Below, one piece after another: positions 25,869 through 34,023 of a stretch of DNA of 37,355 bases. A program made the translations under genes and the position numbers. Below the pieces are notes generated by a model. That model made no database searches. It had not been told where the DNA came from and saw only the letters and a program-made list of their open reading frames with translations. The first letter of the stretch is position 1; each line of letters starts with the position of its first letter. The stretch comes from a virus, in the IMG/VR virus record IMGVR_UViG_3300048930_000264, positions 1-37,355 of that record. The stretch is one strand, 5' to 3'.

Positions 25869-27067
25869 GCGAGCTTGCCTTCCCGCTGCCGTTGTCGGGC
25901 TTCGTGGATCTGATGCGCCACAGCAATGTGAGCATGTTTCCCGAAGAGCCTGCCGAGGTGAGCCGCACGGCAGGCGGGCAGGTCTTGCGCGCAAGCATCG
26001 GCCCCGGCCTTTGGCGTGGGCGTATGGCGGCGGTGCCCGCCTACAACGAAGACGCCAGCGCCGTCGAAGCCCTGCTTGCGCTGCTGTCTCGGCCGGGCGC
26101 GAGCTTTTTGGTGACAGACACGCGTTACCGTGGCCCGCGCATGGACCCCGGCGGCGCGGTGCTTAACGAGCCAGCCCGGAACGGCTTGCCTAACAGCCTA
26201 GGCAATGGGGCGGCGCTGGGTGTCATCGGCTCTGGCGGGGCGCTGCCGACAGGCTGGGCCATGACGGGGCTTGGCAGCGCGACGGCCGAGGTTGTCTCCA
26301 TCACGCCGGAGGACGACCGGCCGACCATCCGTATTCGCTTCACCGGCACGCCGTCAGCCAACATCTTTCTGGCTCTCTGCACTGACGCATGCACGCCTGC
26401 TGCGGCGGGGCAGCAATGGACGCTGAGCTATTGGGCGCAGGTTGTCGGTGGTGACCTCACCAATGTCGGCGCCCTCAACATCCGCATGGTGAGCTTCAAT
26501 TCGGGCGGCACCAGCCTTGCAAACTCGCTCGCCGATTTCGCGCCGACCGCGGCCACGCTGCTGCGCCGCACCCGCACATGGACGATCCCGGCTGGCTCTG
26601 TCGCAACTGTGCAAAGCCAGGTTCTCGTCGGAAGTATCACGGGGGCGGTTGACTTCACGCTGAAGCTGCAGGCGCCGCAGATCGAGTTGGGCGCGGTCGC
26701 CGCCGCTTGGCAGAGCACGCCACGCACGCCGCAACTGCACAGCCTGGACCCCGGCAACCGGCTCCTGACCCTCCGCAGCCTCCCGCCGGGCTACGTCCTG
26801 AGCCCCGGCGACATGCTGGGATGGACCTACGGCAGCAGCCCCGTCCGCTACGCGCTGCACCGGCTTGTGACGGGTGCCACGGCTGAGGGAAACGGCACCT
26901 GCGGCCCGCTTGAGGTTACGCCGCGCCTCCGCGGGGGGGCCGTTGGAGGCGCGGTAGAGATGGTTCGCCCGGTTTGCAAGGCGGTCCCCTTGGAAGTGCA
27001 GCCCGGCACCGGAGACGGCTTGATCACGTCAGGCGCCACGCTGTCTTGGGTCCAGACGGTCAAGTAA
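25865..27067 (+). CDS. Distal tail protein with an inserted binding domain
   Basis: ATG 25865 overlaps the tape-measure stop (ATGA). The 400-residue protein has an N-terminal part (LSGFVDLMRHSNVSMFPEEP, GPGLWRGRMAAVPAYNEDAS) and a C-terminal part (NRLLTLRSLPPGYVLSPGDM, LGWTYGSSPVRYALHRLVTG) that together form the usual distal-tail fold. Between them, residues about 98-290, lies an inserted beta-sandwich-like domain (LPTGWAMTGLGSATAEVVSI, QQWTLSYWAQVVGGDLTNVG, DFTLKLQAPQIELGAVAAAW) of the type found as carbohydrate-binding modules in phage fibres. This resembles 'evolved Dit' proteins. It may bind a host surface glycan. Confidence 0.68.
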   Translation: MSELAFPLPLSGFVDLMRHSNVSMFPEEPAEVSRTAGGQVLRASIGPGLWRGRMAAVPAYNEDASAVEALLALLSRPGASFLVTDTRYRGPRMDPGGAVLNEPARNGLPNSLGNGAALGVIGSGGALPTGWAMTGLGSATAEVVSITPEDDRPTIRIRFTGTPSANIFLALCTDACTPAAAGQQWTLSYWAQVVGGDLTNVGALNIRMVSFNSGGTSLANSLADFAPTAATLLRRTRTWTIPAGSVATVQSQVLVGSITGAVDFTLKLQAPQIELGAVAAAWQSTPRTPQLHSLDPGNRLLTLRSLPPGYVLSPGDMLGWTYGSSPVRYALHRLVTGATAEGNGTCGPLEVTPRLRGGAVGGAVEMVRPVCKAVPLEVQPGTGDGLITSGATLSWVQTVK

Positions 27068-27720
27068 TGCGCACCTACGACGCCACCACCCTGGCCGCTC
27101 TGGCGGGCGATACCGCATTCGAGGCCCGGCGGTTCATCTGGATCACCGGCAAGGACCGCGACACGGGCGACCCGGAAAGCCTCGGCATCTGGGAAGGCGA
27201 AGACGATATCGTCGTGACCATCGGCGGCTTTGATCGCACCTATGTGGGCGGCGGCGGCCTGCTGGATATCGAGCCGATCCGCGCGGCGGTGGGCACGGAC
27301 GTTCGGCTTCAGCAGGTCACCCTGTCCCCGATCGACGAGACAGTCGCCGCCGCGATCCGGCTATACGACGCGCGGCTTGCGCCGGTCGAAATCCATCGCG
27401 GGCTATTCAACCCGCTGTCCGGCGTGATCCTTGCCGAACCTCACAGGATGTTCCGCGGCTGGGTCAACGAGGCCAGCATCACCGAAGGCCGCAACGCGAC
27501 TGTCGTTTTGTCCATCGCCTCGGCTATGCGGACGTTGACCCGATCCCTGCCGCTCACCCGTTCCGATGCCGAGATGCGCCGCCGCGACGCGGATGATCGG
27601 TTCCGCGAATACGGCGACATTTCCGGCGAAGTGCCGGTTTGGTGGGGCGAAGCGCGCTTCAACGCCGCGCCTGCTGCGCCCCCGCCGCCTGCCGTGTTCA
27701 ACCCGAGTCCGAACCGATGA
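27067..27720 (+). CDS. Tail tip protein (DUF2163/GTA gp13-like)
   Basis: ATG 27067 overlaps the previous stop by one base. The 217-residue protein starts with RTYDATTLAALAGDTAFEAR-RF and has WITGKDRDTGDPESLGIWEG, then strands (VVTIGGFDRTYVGGGGLLDI, RAAVGTDVRLQQVTLSPIDE, FRGWVNEASITEG) and a basic region near LPLTRSDAEMRRRDADDRFR. Order between the distal tail protein and a peptidase-like gene matches tail tip proteins of alphaproteobacterial phages and GTA, where it helps form the hub. Confidence 0.62.
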   Translation: MRTYDATTLAALAGDTAFEARRFIWITGKDRDTGDPESLGIWEGEDDIVVTIGGFDRTYVGGGGLLDIEPIRAAVGTDVRLQQVTLSPIDETVAAAIRLYDARLAPVEIHRGLFNPLSGVILAEPHRMFRGWVNEASITEGRNATVVLSIASAMRTLTRSLPLTRSDAEMRRRDADDRFREYGDISGEVPVWWGEARFNAAPAAPPPPAVFNPSPNR

Positions 27721-28076
27721 CGTTGCGGGAGTATCTGGCCGCCTGCCGGGCCAAGCCGTTCGCGGCGGGCTCGCACGACTGCGCGCAATTCGTTGCGGGC
27801 TGGATCGAGGCCAGCACCGGACGCGACCTGCGGCCGTGGCGGTATCGGTCGTTGTATGCCGGGCGGAAGCGACTGGCCCGCGAGGGGCACGCCGACCTTG
27901 CCAGCCTTGCCGCCGCGCATCTGGCCGAGGTGCCGCGACTGCGCGCGCTGCCCGGCGACGTGGCGATTGTGGAAGGGCAATTCGGGATCGTCGCGGGTGA
28001 GGTGATCGCCGTCTTGCGCGAGCACGGCATGGGCTGGGTTCCGCTGACTGCGGCACAGCGGGTGTTCCGTCCGTGA
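27717..28076 (+). CDS. Tail-associated NlpC/P60-like peptidase (DUF6950-like)
   Basis: ATG 27717 overlaps the previous stop. The 119-residue protein shows REYLAACRAKPFAAGSHDCA with Cys22 in HDCAQFVAGWIEASTG, the usual nucleophile context of this family, and a C-terminal strand region (GDVAIVEGQFGIVAGEVIAV, GMGWVPLTAAQRVFRP). In GTA and related phages the same position is held by a peptidoglycan-cleaving subunit at the tail tip. A catalytic His is not obvious, so enzymatic activity is unsure. Confidence 0.68.
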   Translation: MTLREYLAACRAKPFAAGSHDCAQFVAGWIEASTGRDLRPWRYRSLYAGRKRLAREGHADLASLAAAHLAEVPRLRALPGDVAIVEGQFGIVAGEVIAVLREHGMGWVPLTAAQRVFRP

Positions 28077-30409
28077 AGCGCACGGCGCTTGCCCTTGCGC
28101 TGCTGCTGGCATCGGCCAGCCCAGCGGCGGCAGACCCTATCAGCGCGGCGATCAGTGCCGTCACGGGCGCGTTCAAGGCGGCCGCCGCAACGAAGCTCGG
28201 CTCCTTCCTGATCAACACGGCGCTGTCGGCCGGTCTGTCGCTGGCGTCGCAAGCCTTGGCGCGCCGCAAGGCGCCGCGCGCTCCTGGTATACAGACGCAG
28301 GTGACCACGGCAGGCGGGACGGAGCCGCAAGGCTTCATGCTGGGCCGCTATGCCACGGCGGGCCACATGGCCGCGCCGCACATGAGCCACGGCGCGGACA
28401 ACCGCTTTCTGACGTATGTCACCGACCTGTCTGACATGCCCGGCTGCGATCTGGTCGGCATGATCATCGACGGCGCGGAATGGGAGATTGACGACATCGA
28501 CAGCTGGGCGACGATCCGCGCGGGCACTGGCACCGGGCGGCCCGTGTTCCTGCCGGGCAGCGGCGACAGCCTGGCGAGTTACTATGTCGGCGTGCGCTTC
28601 CATGACGGCACGCAGACCACGGCCGACGCGCATCTGCTGGACCGTTACGCGGCATACCCGGAACGCCCCTGGACGGCCGACCATATCGGCACCGGCACTT
28701 GCTACGCGGTCACGACTTTCGTCCTGGAGCGGTCGCGCTTCAGCAGCCTGCCGAATGTGCGTTTCGTGTTGCTGGGCATCCCGCTCTACGATCCGCGCGA
28801 GGATACCAGCGTCGGCGGCGACGGGCCGCAGCGATGGGCTGACCCCGCCACATGGGAGCGCACCGACAACCCGGTCGTGATGATCTACAACATCATGCGC
28901 GGGATCGAGACGCCGACCGGCGAAACGTGGGGCGGTGGCTTCGCGGCCGAAGACCTGCCGCTGTCCGATTGGGTCGCGGCGATGAACCTCTGCGACGTGG
29001 TGGTTGACGGCCGCCCGCAGTTCCGCGCCGGGCTGGAAGTGCGTTTCAGCGAAGAGCCGCGGGAGGTCATCGGGGAACTGTTGCGCGCCTGCCTTGGCCA
29101 GATTGCCGAGTTTGGCGGACGTGTGCGCATCCGGGTGGGCGAGCCGGGCGTGGCGGTGCTGTCCATCACGGACGATGACTTGTTGGTCGAAGATCAGCGT
29201 TTCGACGTCTTCCCAGGTGTGGAGCGCACGGCCAATTACTGGACGGGCAGCTACCCGGAGCCGGCCGCGCTGTGGCAGCCGAAGGAGGCGCCGGCCTATA
29301 CCGATGCGGCATGGGAAGCCGCGGACGGACGCCGCCTGCCGCGCGGCATGTCCTTCCCGGCGGTGCCCTATGCCGGGCAAGTGTCGCAGCTTCTCGCGGC
29401 CCATGCCAAGGACGATCGGCGGTTCCGCGTGCATCGGATCGTGCTGCCGCCTATGGCCGCGATCCTTGAGCCGCTGGACGCGATCGAATGGACCAGCGCG
29501 CGGCACGGCTACGACGAGAAGGTATTCGAGGTAATCGAGGTCATCGACCGCGGCGCCACGCTGGTGCAGGAAGTGGTGATCCGCGAGCGTGACCCGGCCG
29601 ATTACGATTGGGATGAAGACCCGCCAGAGTCGTCGCCCGTTGCCGGGCCGGTGGTGCCTGCTGTGCCCGCCCCGGCCGGTTTCGATGCCGAGCCGTTCAC
29701 GGTCACCAGCGGCGACGCGCTGCGCGGCGGCATCCGGCTGGAATGGGACGAGGATACGCCGTTCAGCCGGATCGAATGGCAGGTGCGCGACACGGCCACG
29801 GCCGAGGTGATCCGCTACGGCACGCAGGACACGGTGCCCGGCTTTGCGCCGATCTTCGCTGGGCTGGTGCCGTCGCGGGCCTATCAGGCGCGGGCGCGGT
29901 ATGTCGCGGATCGGGCGGCCACGTGGTCGGCATGGGTGGACGTGACTACCCCGGCCGTATTCGTGGCGACGCCGGACTTGGCTGAAAACGCGGCAACGGT
30001 GGTGGCGACGGCCTACACGGCGGGCAGCGTCGTCATAACGGAGGAAGACGTGCCTCCTGCCGCTGCCGCGCAGACCGTGGCGATGACGCTTCCTGCGGGC
30101 GCGACCGTGCAGGTGTTTGCAACCTGTGAGGCGAATGTGGTGTCAGTCAGCACCAAGCTGCCGAACGTCGTTGCTATCCAAGCTACGCACCCGACCGAGC
30201 CGGGCATCATTCTAGACCAATACTGGAACTACCACAGCGGCCCGGAGACGCAGCGGGTCGTGACGATCGCCCAGACATTCACAACGACCGCCGCGGGCGT
30301 CTGGACGATCACGCTGGTGGTGGGCGTGGTCGATGTCTTCGACTCCGGGCACCCCTTCGACGCGACATTTTCGCAGCGGTTCCTCAATACGCAGTGGCTG
30401 AAGCGATGA
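28073..30409 (+). CDS. Central tail hub / host-specificity protein (gpJ-like)
   Basis: GTG 28073 overlaps the previous stop. At 778 residues it is the largest tail protein. The N-terminus (RTALALALLLASASPAAA) has the form of a cleavable signal peptide, odd for a virion protein; a hydrophobic stretch follows at 24-70. The body matches phage tail hubs (GMIIDGAEWEIDD, NPVVMIYNIMRGIETPTGET, LPLSDWVAAMNLCDVVVDGR, GELLRACLGQIAEFGGRVRI). A fibronectin type III-like domain lies near 540-626. The end is beta-rich and may bind the receptor or anchor fibres. Confidence 0.82.
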   Translation: MKRTALALALLLASASPAAADPISAAISAVTGAFKAAAATKLGSFLINTALSAGLSLASQALARRKAPRAPGIQTQVTTAGGTEPQGFMLGRYATAGHMAAPHMSHGADNRFLTYVTDLSDMPGCDLVGMIIDGAEWEIDDIDSWATIRAGTGTGRPVFLPGSGDSLASYYVGVRFHDGTQTTADAHLLDRYAAYPERPWTADHIGTGTCYAVTTFVLERSRFSSLPNVRFVLLGIPLYDPREDTSVGGDGPQRWADPATWERTDNPVVMIYNIMRGIETPTGETWGGGFAAEDLPLSDWVAAMNLCDVVVDGRPQFRAGLEVRFSEEPREVIGELLRACLGQIAEFGGRVRIRVGEPGVAVLSITDDDLLVEDQRFDVFPGVERTANYWTGSYPEPAALWQPKEAPAYTDAAWEAADGRRLPRGMSFPAVPYAGQVSQLLAAHAKDDRRFRVHRIVLPPMAAILEPLDAIEWTSARHGYDEKVFEVIEVIDRGATLVQEVVIRERDPADYDWDEDPPESSPVAGPVVPAVPAPAGFDAEPFTVTSGDALRGGIRLEWDEDTPFSRIEWQVRDTATAEVIRYGTQDTVPGFAPIFAGLVPSRAYQARARYVADRAATWSAWVDVTTPAVFVATPDLAENAATVVATAYTAGSVVITEEDVPPAAAAQTVAMTLPAGATVQVFATCEANVVSVSTKLPNVVAIQATHPTEPGIILDQYWNYHSGPETQRVVTIAQTFTTTAAGVWTITLVVGVVDVFDSGHPFDATFSQRFLNTQWLKR

Positions 30410-30789
30410 CGGTCTACCTCGTGCATGACAGCGCCGGGCGCATCCTGCGGTCGGGCAACTGCCTTCCGGCGGACCTGACGCATCAGGCTGGCCCCGGCGA
30501 AACCGCGCTGGCCGCCGCCGGCCGCGACGATCTGCACTGGATTGATGGAGGCGTAGTGACCGACCGGCCCGTTACCGGCCTGCCCGCCACGCACTCGGTC
30601 GCGGCAAATACCGACTGGCCCGTGCCCGACGTGCCCGAGGGGACCGAGGTGCTGATCGACGGCGCCGCCGCCGGCACGGTGGACGGCGACGGGCTGACCC
30701 TGAACTTCCCCGACGCCGGGGTCTGGCGCGTGCGGCTGCTGCCGCCGTTCCCCTGGCGCCCGGCCGACTGCGTGGTGACCGTGACATGA
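30406..30789 (+). CDS. Small tail-fibre-associated protein (127 aa)
   Basis: ATG 30406 overlaps the hub stop. The protein has VYLVHDSAGRILRSGNCLPA near the start and then a beta-rich part (GTEVLIDGAAAGTVDGDGLT, AGVWRVRLLPPFPWRPADC, VVTVT) similar to short accessory proteins between J-like hubs and fibres. The layout is shared with the 126- and 119-residue proteins at 31536 and 33664. Confidence 0.55.
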   Translation: MTVYLVHDSAGRILRSGNCLPADLTHQAGPGETALAAAGRDDLHWIDGGVVTDRPVTGLPATHSVAANTDWPVPDVPEGTEVLIDGAAAGTVDGDGLTLNFPDAGVWRVRLLPPFPWRPADCVVTVT

Positions 30790-30995
30790 GACCTGACGCG
30801 AGGCTGTTGCCATGCCCCTTCTGCGGGGGCGTGGCGCGCATCTCCGGCGCCGCCCGGCCGCCCGGCGGTGATTGGGGCACCGGCGTGTGGGTGGAGTGCT
30901 CCGGCTGCGGCGCCACGCTGGGCCACCAGGGGCGCGATACCGGAGACTTCAACACCGACGACGAGGCCGTCGCGGCATGGAACCTGCGCCCATGA
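30786..30995 (+). CDS. Lar-like zinc-ribbon protein
   Basis: ATG 30786 lies inside the end of the previous gene. The 69-residue protein has CPFCGG (Cys10, Cys13), a Gly/Trp-rich loop and CSGCGA (Cys38, Cys41), then DEAVAAWNLRP, the pattern of Lar-type proteins that reduce host type I restriction. Finding it among late tail genes instead of early genes is unusual; it may be a moron gene. Protective function is not proven for most family members. Confidence 0.72.
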   Translation: MRPDARLLPCPFCGGVARISGAARPPGGDWGTGVWVECSGCGATLGHQGRDTGDFNTDDEAVAAWNLRP

Positions 30996-31168
30996 GGATC
31001 GTCGCCCGCCGCAACCCCAAGGCCGAGGCCGCCGAGGCCCGCGCCCAGCTCGCCGCCGAGGACTGGCGCATCGTGCGCGCGATGGAGGCCTACCTTGCCG
31101 AACGCGACGCGATCCCGGCCGAGCTGCACGCCAAGCGGCAGGAACTGCGCGAGAAGGCCGGCCGGTGA
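30992..31168 (+). CDS. Small charged helical protein (58 aa)
   Basis: ATG 30992 overlaps the stop of the zinc-ribbon gene and its own stop overlaps the next GTG. The product is one or two long charged helices (RNPKAEAAEARAQLAAEDWR, AMEAYLAERDAIPAELHAKR). Unknown function; part of the same small cassette. Confidence 0.5.
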   Translation: MRIVARRNPKAEAAEARAQLAAEDWRIVRAMEAYLAERDAIPAELHAKRQELREKAGR

Positions 31169-31539
31169 TCGGCGCCCTTTGCGTCGTCGCCCTCGCCGGG
31201 GTGCATCCCGGCGGGGACGTGCAAGAGCATGTGCGCGCAATGCTGCAGGCGGATGCGCGTGGCTGCGCGGTGCGGATCGAGGGCGTCTGCGCCAGCGCCT
31301 GCACAGTGTTTCTTGGCGCGCGTGACGTGTGTGTTTCGCCCGGCGCGCGGCTGATGTTTCACGCCCCGACCGTTGTCCGGGGCGACCCCGAAATGCGGGC
31401 CTTCTTCGTGGACTATCTGTCCGCTTGGTATCCCGAGCCGCTGCGCAGCTGGTTCCGCGGCCACGTTGCCGACAGCGGCCGCGACCATTGGGTGAGCGGC
31501 GCCGAGCTGATCCGCCACGGCGTGAGGGAATGCAAATGA
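31165..31539 (+). CDS. ClpP/crotonase-fold serine hydrolase-like protein (COG3904-like)
   Basis: GTG 31165 overlaps the previous stop. The 124-residue product begins with a hydrophobic stretch (IGALCVVALAGV) that may be a short signal or anchor. VCASACTVFLGA with Ser44 and RLMFHAP with His66 follow at the spacing of the nucleophile and His of ClpP-like periplasmic proteins. A Trp/Tyr-rich helix (FFVDYLSAWYPEPLRSWF) and HWVSGAELIRHGVREC close it. A hydrolase in a tail module is unusual: it could process an envelope or tail protein, or act in the host as a moron product. Confidence 0.6.
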   Translation: MIGALCVVALAGVHPGGDVQEHVRAMLQADARGCAVRIEGVCASACTVFLGARDVCVSPGARLMFHAPTVVRGDPEMRAFFVDYLSAWYPEPLRSWFRGHVADSGRDHWVSGAELIRHGVRECK

Positions 31540-31916
31540 CTCCAGTCGCCTTGACCAGCCGCCTGCGGGCGCCCGATGATGCGGCATTGGCGGGCGCCGC
31601 GCTCTGCCTCGTGGCCGTGCCCTACGGCGTCGCGCTGGGCGCCGACGCGGTGCTGCCCGGCCCGGTCACCGTGACCGCCGACGCCGAGGGCGCGGTGGCG
31701 CTGACGATCCTGCCGGGCCGATACGTCGCGCGGATCACCGACGCCGAGGGCCGGCGCTGGCCGGCGGCGGTCATCGACCTGCCCGGCGCGGCCTTCCACC
31801 CGCCCGATCTGGGGCCGGCGCCCGAAGGCTTCGGCTGGGCGCTGGTGGTGGATGGGCCGGCCGCGGTGACGGACGGCGGCGATCTCGTTTTCAACCTGAT
31901 GGAGACCCCGCGATGA
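31536..31916 (+). CDS. Tail accessory protein (126 aa, beta-rich)
   Basis: ATG 31536 overlaps the previous stop and the stop overlaps the tailspike start. The sequence (LTSRLRAPDDAALAGAALCL, PGPVTVTADAEGAVALTILP, GRYVARITDAEGRRWPAAVI) is like a small carboxypeptidase-regulatory/beta-sandwich domain often placed before fibres. The protein at 33664 is clearly of the same type (GALVVALLPGTYAVRVV), so the two may share an ancestor. Role: probably linker between hub and spike or fibre. Confidence 0.55.
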   Translation: MTPVALTSRLRAPDDAALAGAALCLVAVPYGVALGADAVLPGPVTVTADAEGAVALTILPGRYVARITDAEGRRWPAAVIDLPGAAFHPPDLGPAPEGFGWALVVDGPAAVTDGGDLVFNLMETPR

Positions 31917-33667
31917 GCACGGTGCAACTTTCGACGCGCGGCGGCACCATGGCGGCCGCCCTTGGCGGGCTTGGGCGCCCGCCCTACGTCGAGGACTTCG
32001 GCGGCGGCACCGACCGCACCGGCGCGCAGAACGTCGCCGCAGCGAACGCCTGCCTCGCCGCGCATGGCGAGGTGAATTTCGGCGCGGGCACCTATCTGTG
32101 CAACGGGCCGATCCTGTTCGCGCCGACCAACACCAGCGGACAGGTCGCGGCGGTGGTGCGCGGCGCCGGCAACGCGGCGACGATCCTGCTTCAGCAGGAC
32201 CACAACGCCGACACGCTGCAATTTCTGCATGCCGACCGCGACGCGCATCTGCGCATCCGCCCGCAGGTCCGCGACCTGACCATCCGCTATGTGGGGGCCA
32301 CCACGGCCGCGACGGGCGCGGCGATCCGGGCGCGCGGCGCGCTGGGCGGGCTTTTCGAGAACCTGAGCCTGGACGGCGCCAGCTTCGGCATCGTCGCGGA
32401 ACGCTGCGGCCAGTGCTGGTTCAAGTCGATCTATTTCGAGACGCTCTCGCGCGCGACCGGCAACCGGGCGACCGCGCATCTGGTATTCGACCACAACCCC
32501 GCCGCGACCGGCGCGAACGGCTTCGGCTTCGGCCATTTCCTGAGCAACATCGAGGCCCATGGCGCCGGCCCGGGGGCGCTGCGCAACATCCTGATCCGCT
32601 GCCTCGACGGGCTCTACATCTCCAACTCGCATTTCGGCTGGGCCGAGCGGCACATCGAGATCAGCCCGGACGGCACCGGCGGGCGCACGGCGGTCTTCGA
32701 TCTGCGCTGCGCGAACGTCTATTTCGACATGGGCGGCCCGGCCGGGAACATCATCGACCGGCACATCCTGCTGCGCGCGCCGGGGGCATCGCCGACGATC
32801 CAGATCCGCGGCCTGCACTTCGCCCAATGCCTGTTCCGGGGCGACAACACCGCGCGGGCCTTCGCCTTCGATCAGGCCGAGGGGGCACTGAACGGCGCGC
32901 AGTTCGTCCAGTCGGTGAAGTTCACCGGCTGCGAGTTCCGGCTGTTCAACAACCCCGCGGTGGACTTCACACCGCCCGCCGGCTTCGACGCGGTCAACCG
33001 GCTGCGCGAGATCACGGTGGACGGCTGCACGCATTCGCTGCGGAGCGCCGTGGACCCCGCCAACCCGGCGATCCTGGTGGCCGGGCAGGCGGTATCGCTC
33101 AACGGCAACGTCTACGCGGCCGGCCTGTGGCGCGGGTCCGGGCCGCGCCCGATCCGGGTGCTGTCGGCCAGCCGGAATGTGTCGATCACCGATGAGGTTT
33201 TCGCCGCCACGGCGGAGCGGCCGGCCTGGGAAAACGTGCTGATCGACGAGGGCGCAGTCAACGTCCGCATCTCCGGACTGGTCGGCGGCGGCGCGGCTTC
33301 GGCCTCCGAAATCGTGGAGCGGGGCAGCACCGCCGCAGGCGAGTGGGTCCGCTACACCGACGGCCGGCAGGTGGTGACGCGCTACGTCGCCCTGACCGGG
33401 CAGAACGTGAGCACCGCCTATGGCACGCTGTTCCAGTCCGGGAATCTTCTGCCCGACGATGACCGCGACTTTCCGCGGCCGTTCCTGCTGGGCACGACGC
33501 CGCTGCTGACGATGCAGGCGCGGATCGGCGACGCGCCGACCTTCACGCTGGTGGGCGGGCCGCCGCTGCACAACGCGTGGCCGGCGCTGGTCCGCGCCGC
33601 GCATCCGACCGCTCTCACGGGCCGCACGATCACCCTGCATCTGCGCGCCGAGGGGCGGTGGCGATGA
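31913..33667 (+). CDS. Beta-helix tailspike, likely glycan-depolymerising
   Basis: ATG 31913 overlaps the previous stop. The 584-residue protein has the pectate-lyase-like start YVEDFGGGTDRTGAQNVAAA and VNFGAGTYLCNGPILF, then repeated short strands with Asn/Asp turns (LRIRPQVRDLTIRYVGATTA, LFENLSLDGASFGIVAERCG, NILIRCLDGLYISNSHFG, FTGCEFRLFNNPAVDF), as in right-handed beta-helix spikes. The C-terminal 130 residues form a separate trimerisation or binding domain. It likely cuts or binds capsule or O-antigen; the catalytic acids cannot be named from sequence alone. Confidence 0.72.
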   Translation: MSTVQLSTRGGTMAAALGGLGRPPYVEDFGGGTDRTGAQNVAAANACLAAHGEVNFGAGTYLCNGPILFAPTNTSGQVAAVVRGAGNAATILLQQDHNADTLQFLHADRDAHLRIRPQVRDLTIRYVGATTAATGAAIRARGALGGLFENLSLDGASFGIVAERCGQCWFKSIYFETLSRATGNRATAHLVFDHNPAATGANGFGFGHFLSNIEAHGAGPGALRNILIRCLDGLYISNSHFGWAERHIEISPDGTGGRTAVFDLRCANVYFDMGGPAGNIIDRHILLRAPGASPTIQIRGLHFAQCLFRGDNTARAFAFDQAEGALNGAQFVQSVKFTGCEFRLFNNPAVDFTPPAGFDAVNRLREITVDGCTHSLRSAVDPANPAILVAGQAVSLNGNVYAAGLWRGSGPRPIRVLSASRNVSITDEVFAATAERPAWENVLIDEGAVNVRISGLVGGGAASASEIVERGSTAAGEWVRYTDGRQVVTRYVALTGQNVSTAYGTLFQSGNLLPDDDRDFPRPFLLGTTPLLTMQARIGDAPTFTLVGGPPLHNAWPALVRAAHPTALTGRTITLHLRAEGRWR

Positions 33668-34023
33668 GCTGGCGCGGGGTCCTGCGCTACCCGGACGGCA
33701 CGCCGGCGGCGAGCGCGCGCGCGGCCTTCACGCCCGAGCCCTTCGCGGTGGCCTCGGGCGGGGGCGCGCTGACCGTCCCGCGCGCGGTCACGGCCGAGAC
33801 CGACGCCACGGGCGCGCTGGTGGTGGCGCTGCTGCCGGGCACCTACGCGGTGCGCGTCGTCGCCGCCACGGGCCGGTGGTTCCCGACATTCCACGTCGAG
33901 GCGCCGGGCGACTGGCTGGTGCCCTACACGCCGCCGACCGAGGACGGCGCGCTGCTGACTGCCGAGGACGGCGCGCTCCTGACCACCGAAGCCGCAGACC
34001 TGATCGTGACGGAGGCCGCCTGA
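33664..34023 (+). CDS. Tail accessory protein (119 aa, beta-rich)
   Basis: ATG 33664 overlaps the spike stop. It reads SWRGVLRYPDGTPAASARAA, then TVPRAVTAETDATGALVVAL, LPGTYAVRVVAATGRWFPTF and a tail with two DGALLT repeats (EDGALLTAEDGALLTTEAAD). It resembles the protein at 31536. Probable adaptor joining the following fibre to the tail. Confidence 0.55.
   Translation: MSWRGVLRYPDGTPAASARAAFTPEPFAVASGGGALTVPRAVTAETDATGALVVALLPGTYAVRVVAATGRWFPTFHVEAPGDWLVPYTPPTEDGALLTAEDGALLTTEAADLIVTEAA

Noticed and set aside
31622-33640. 672-codon minus-strand frame opposite the tailspike gene (similar long antisense frames at 16595-18235, 19076-21100 and 27698-29506)
   Set aside because: These are mirror frames of GC-rich genes: rich in Arg, His and Gly, without starts in operon context and without any recognisable domain, while the + strand codes for clear phage proteins.
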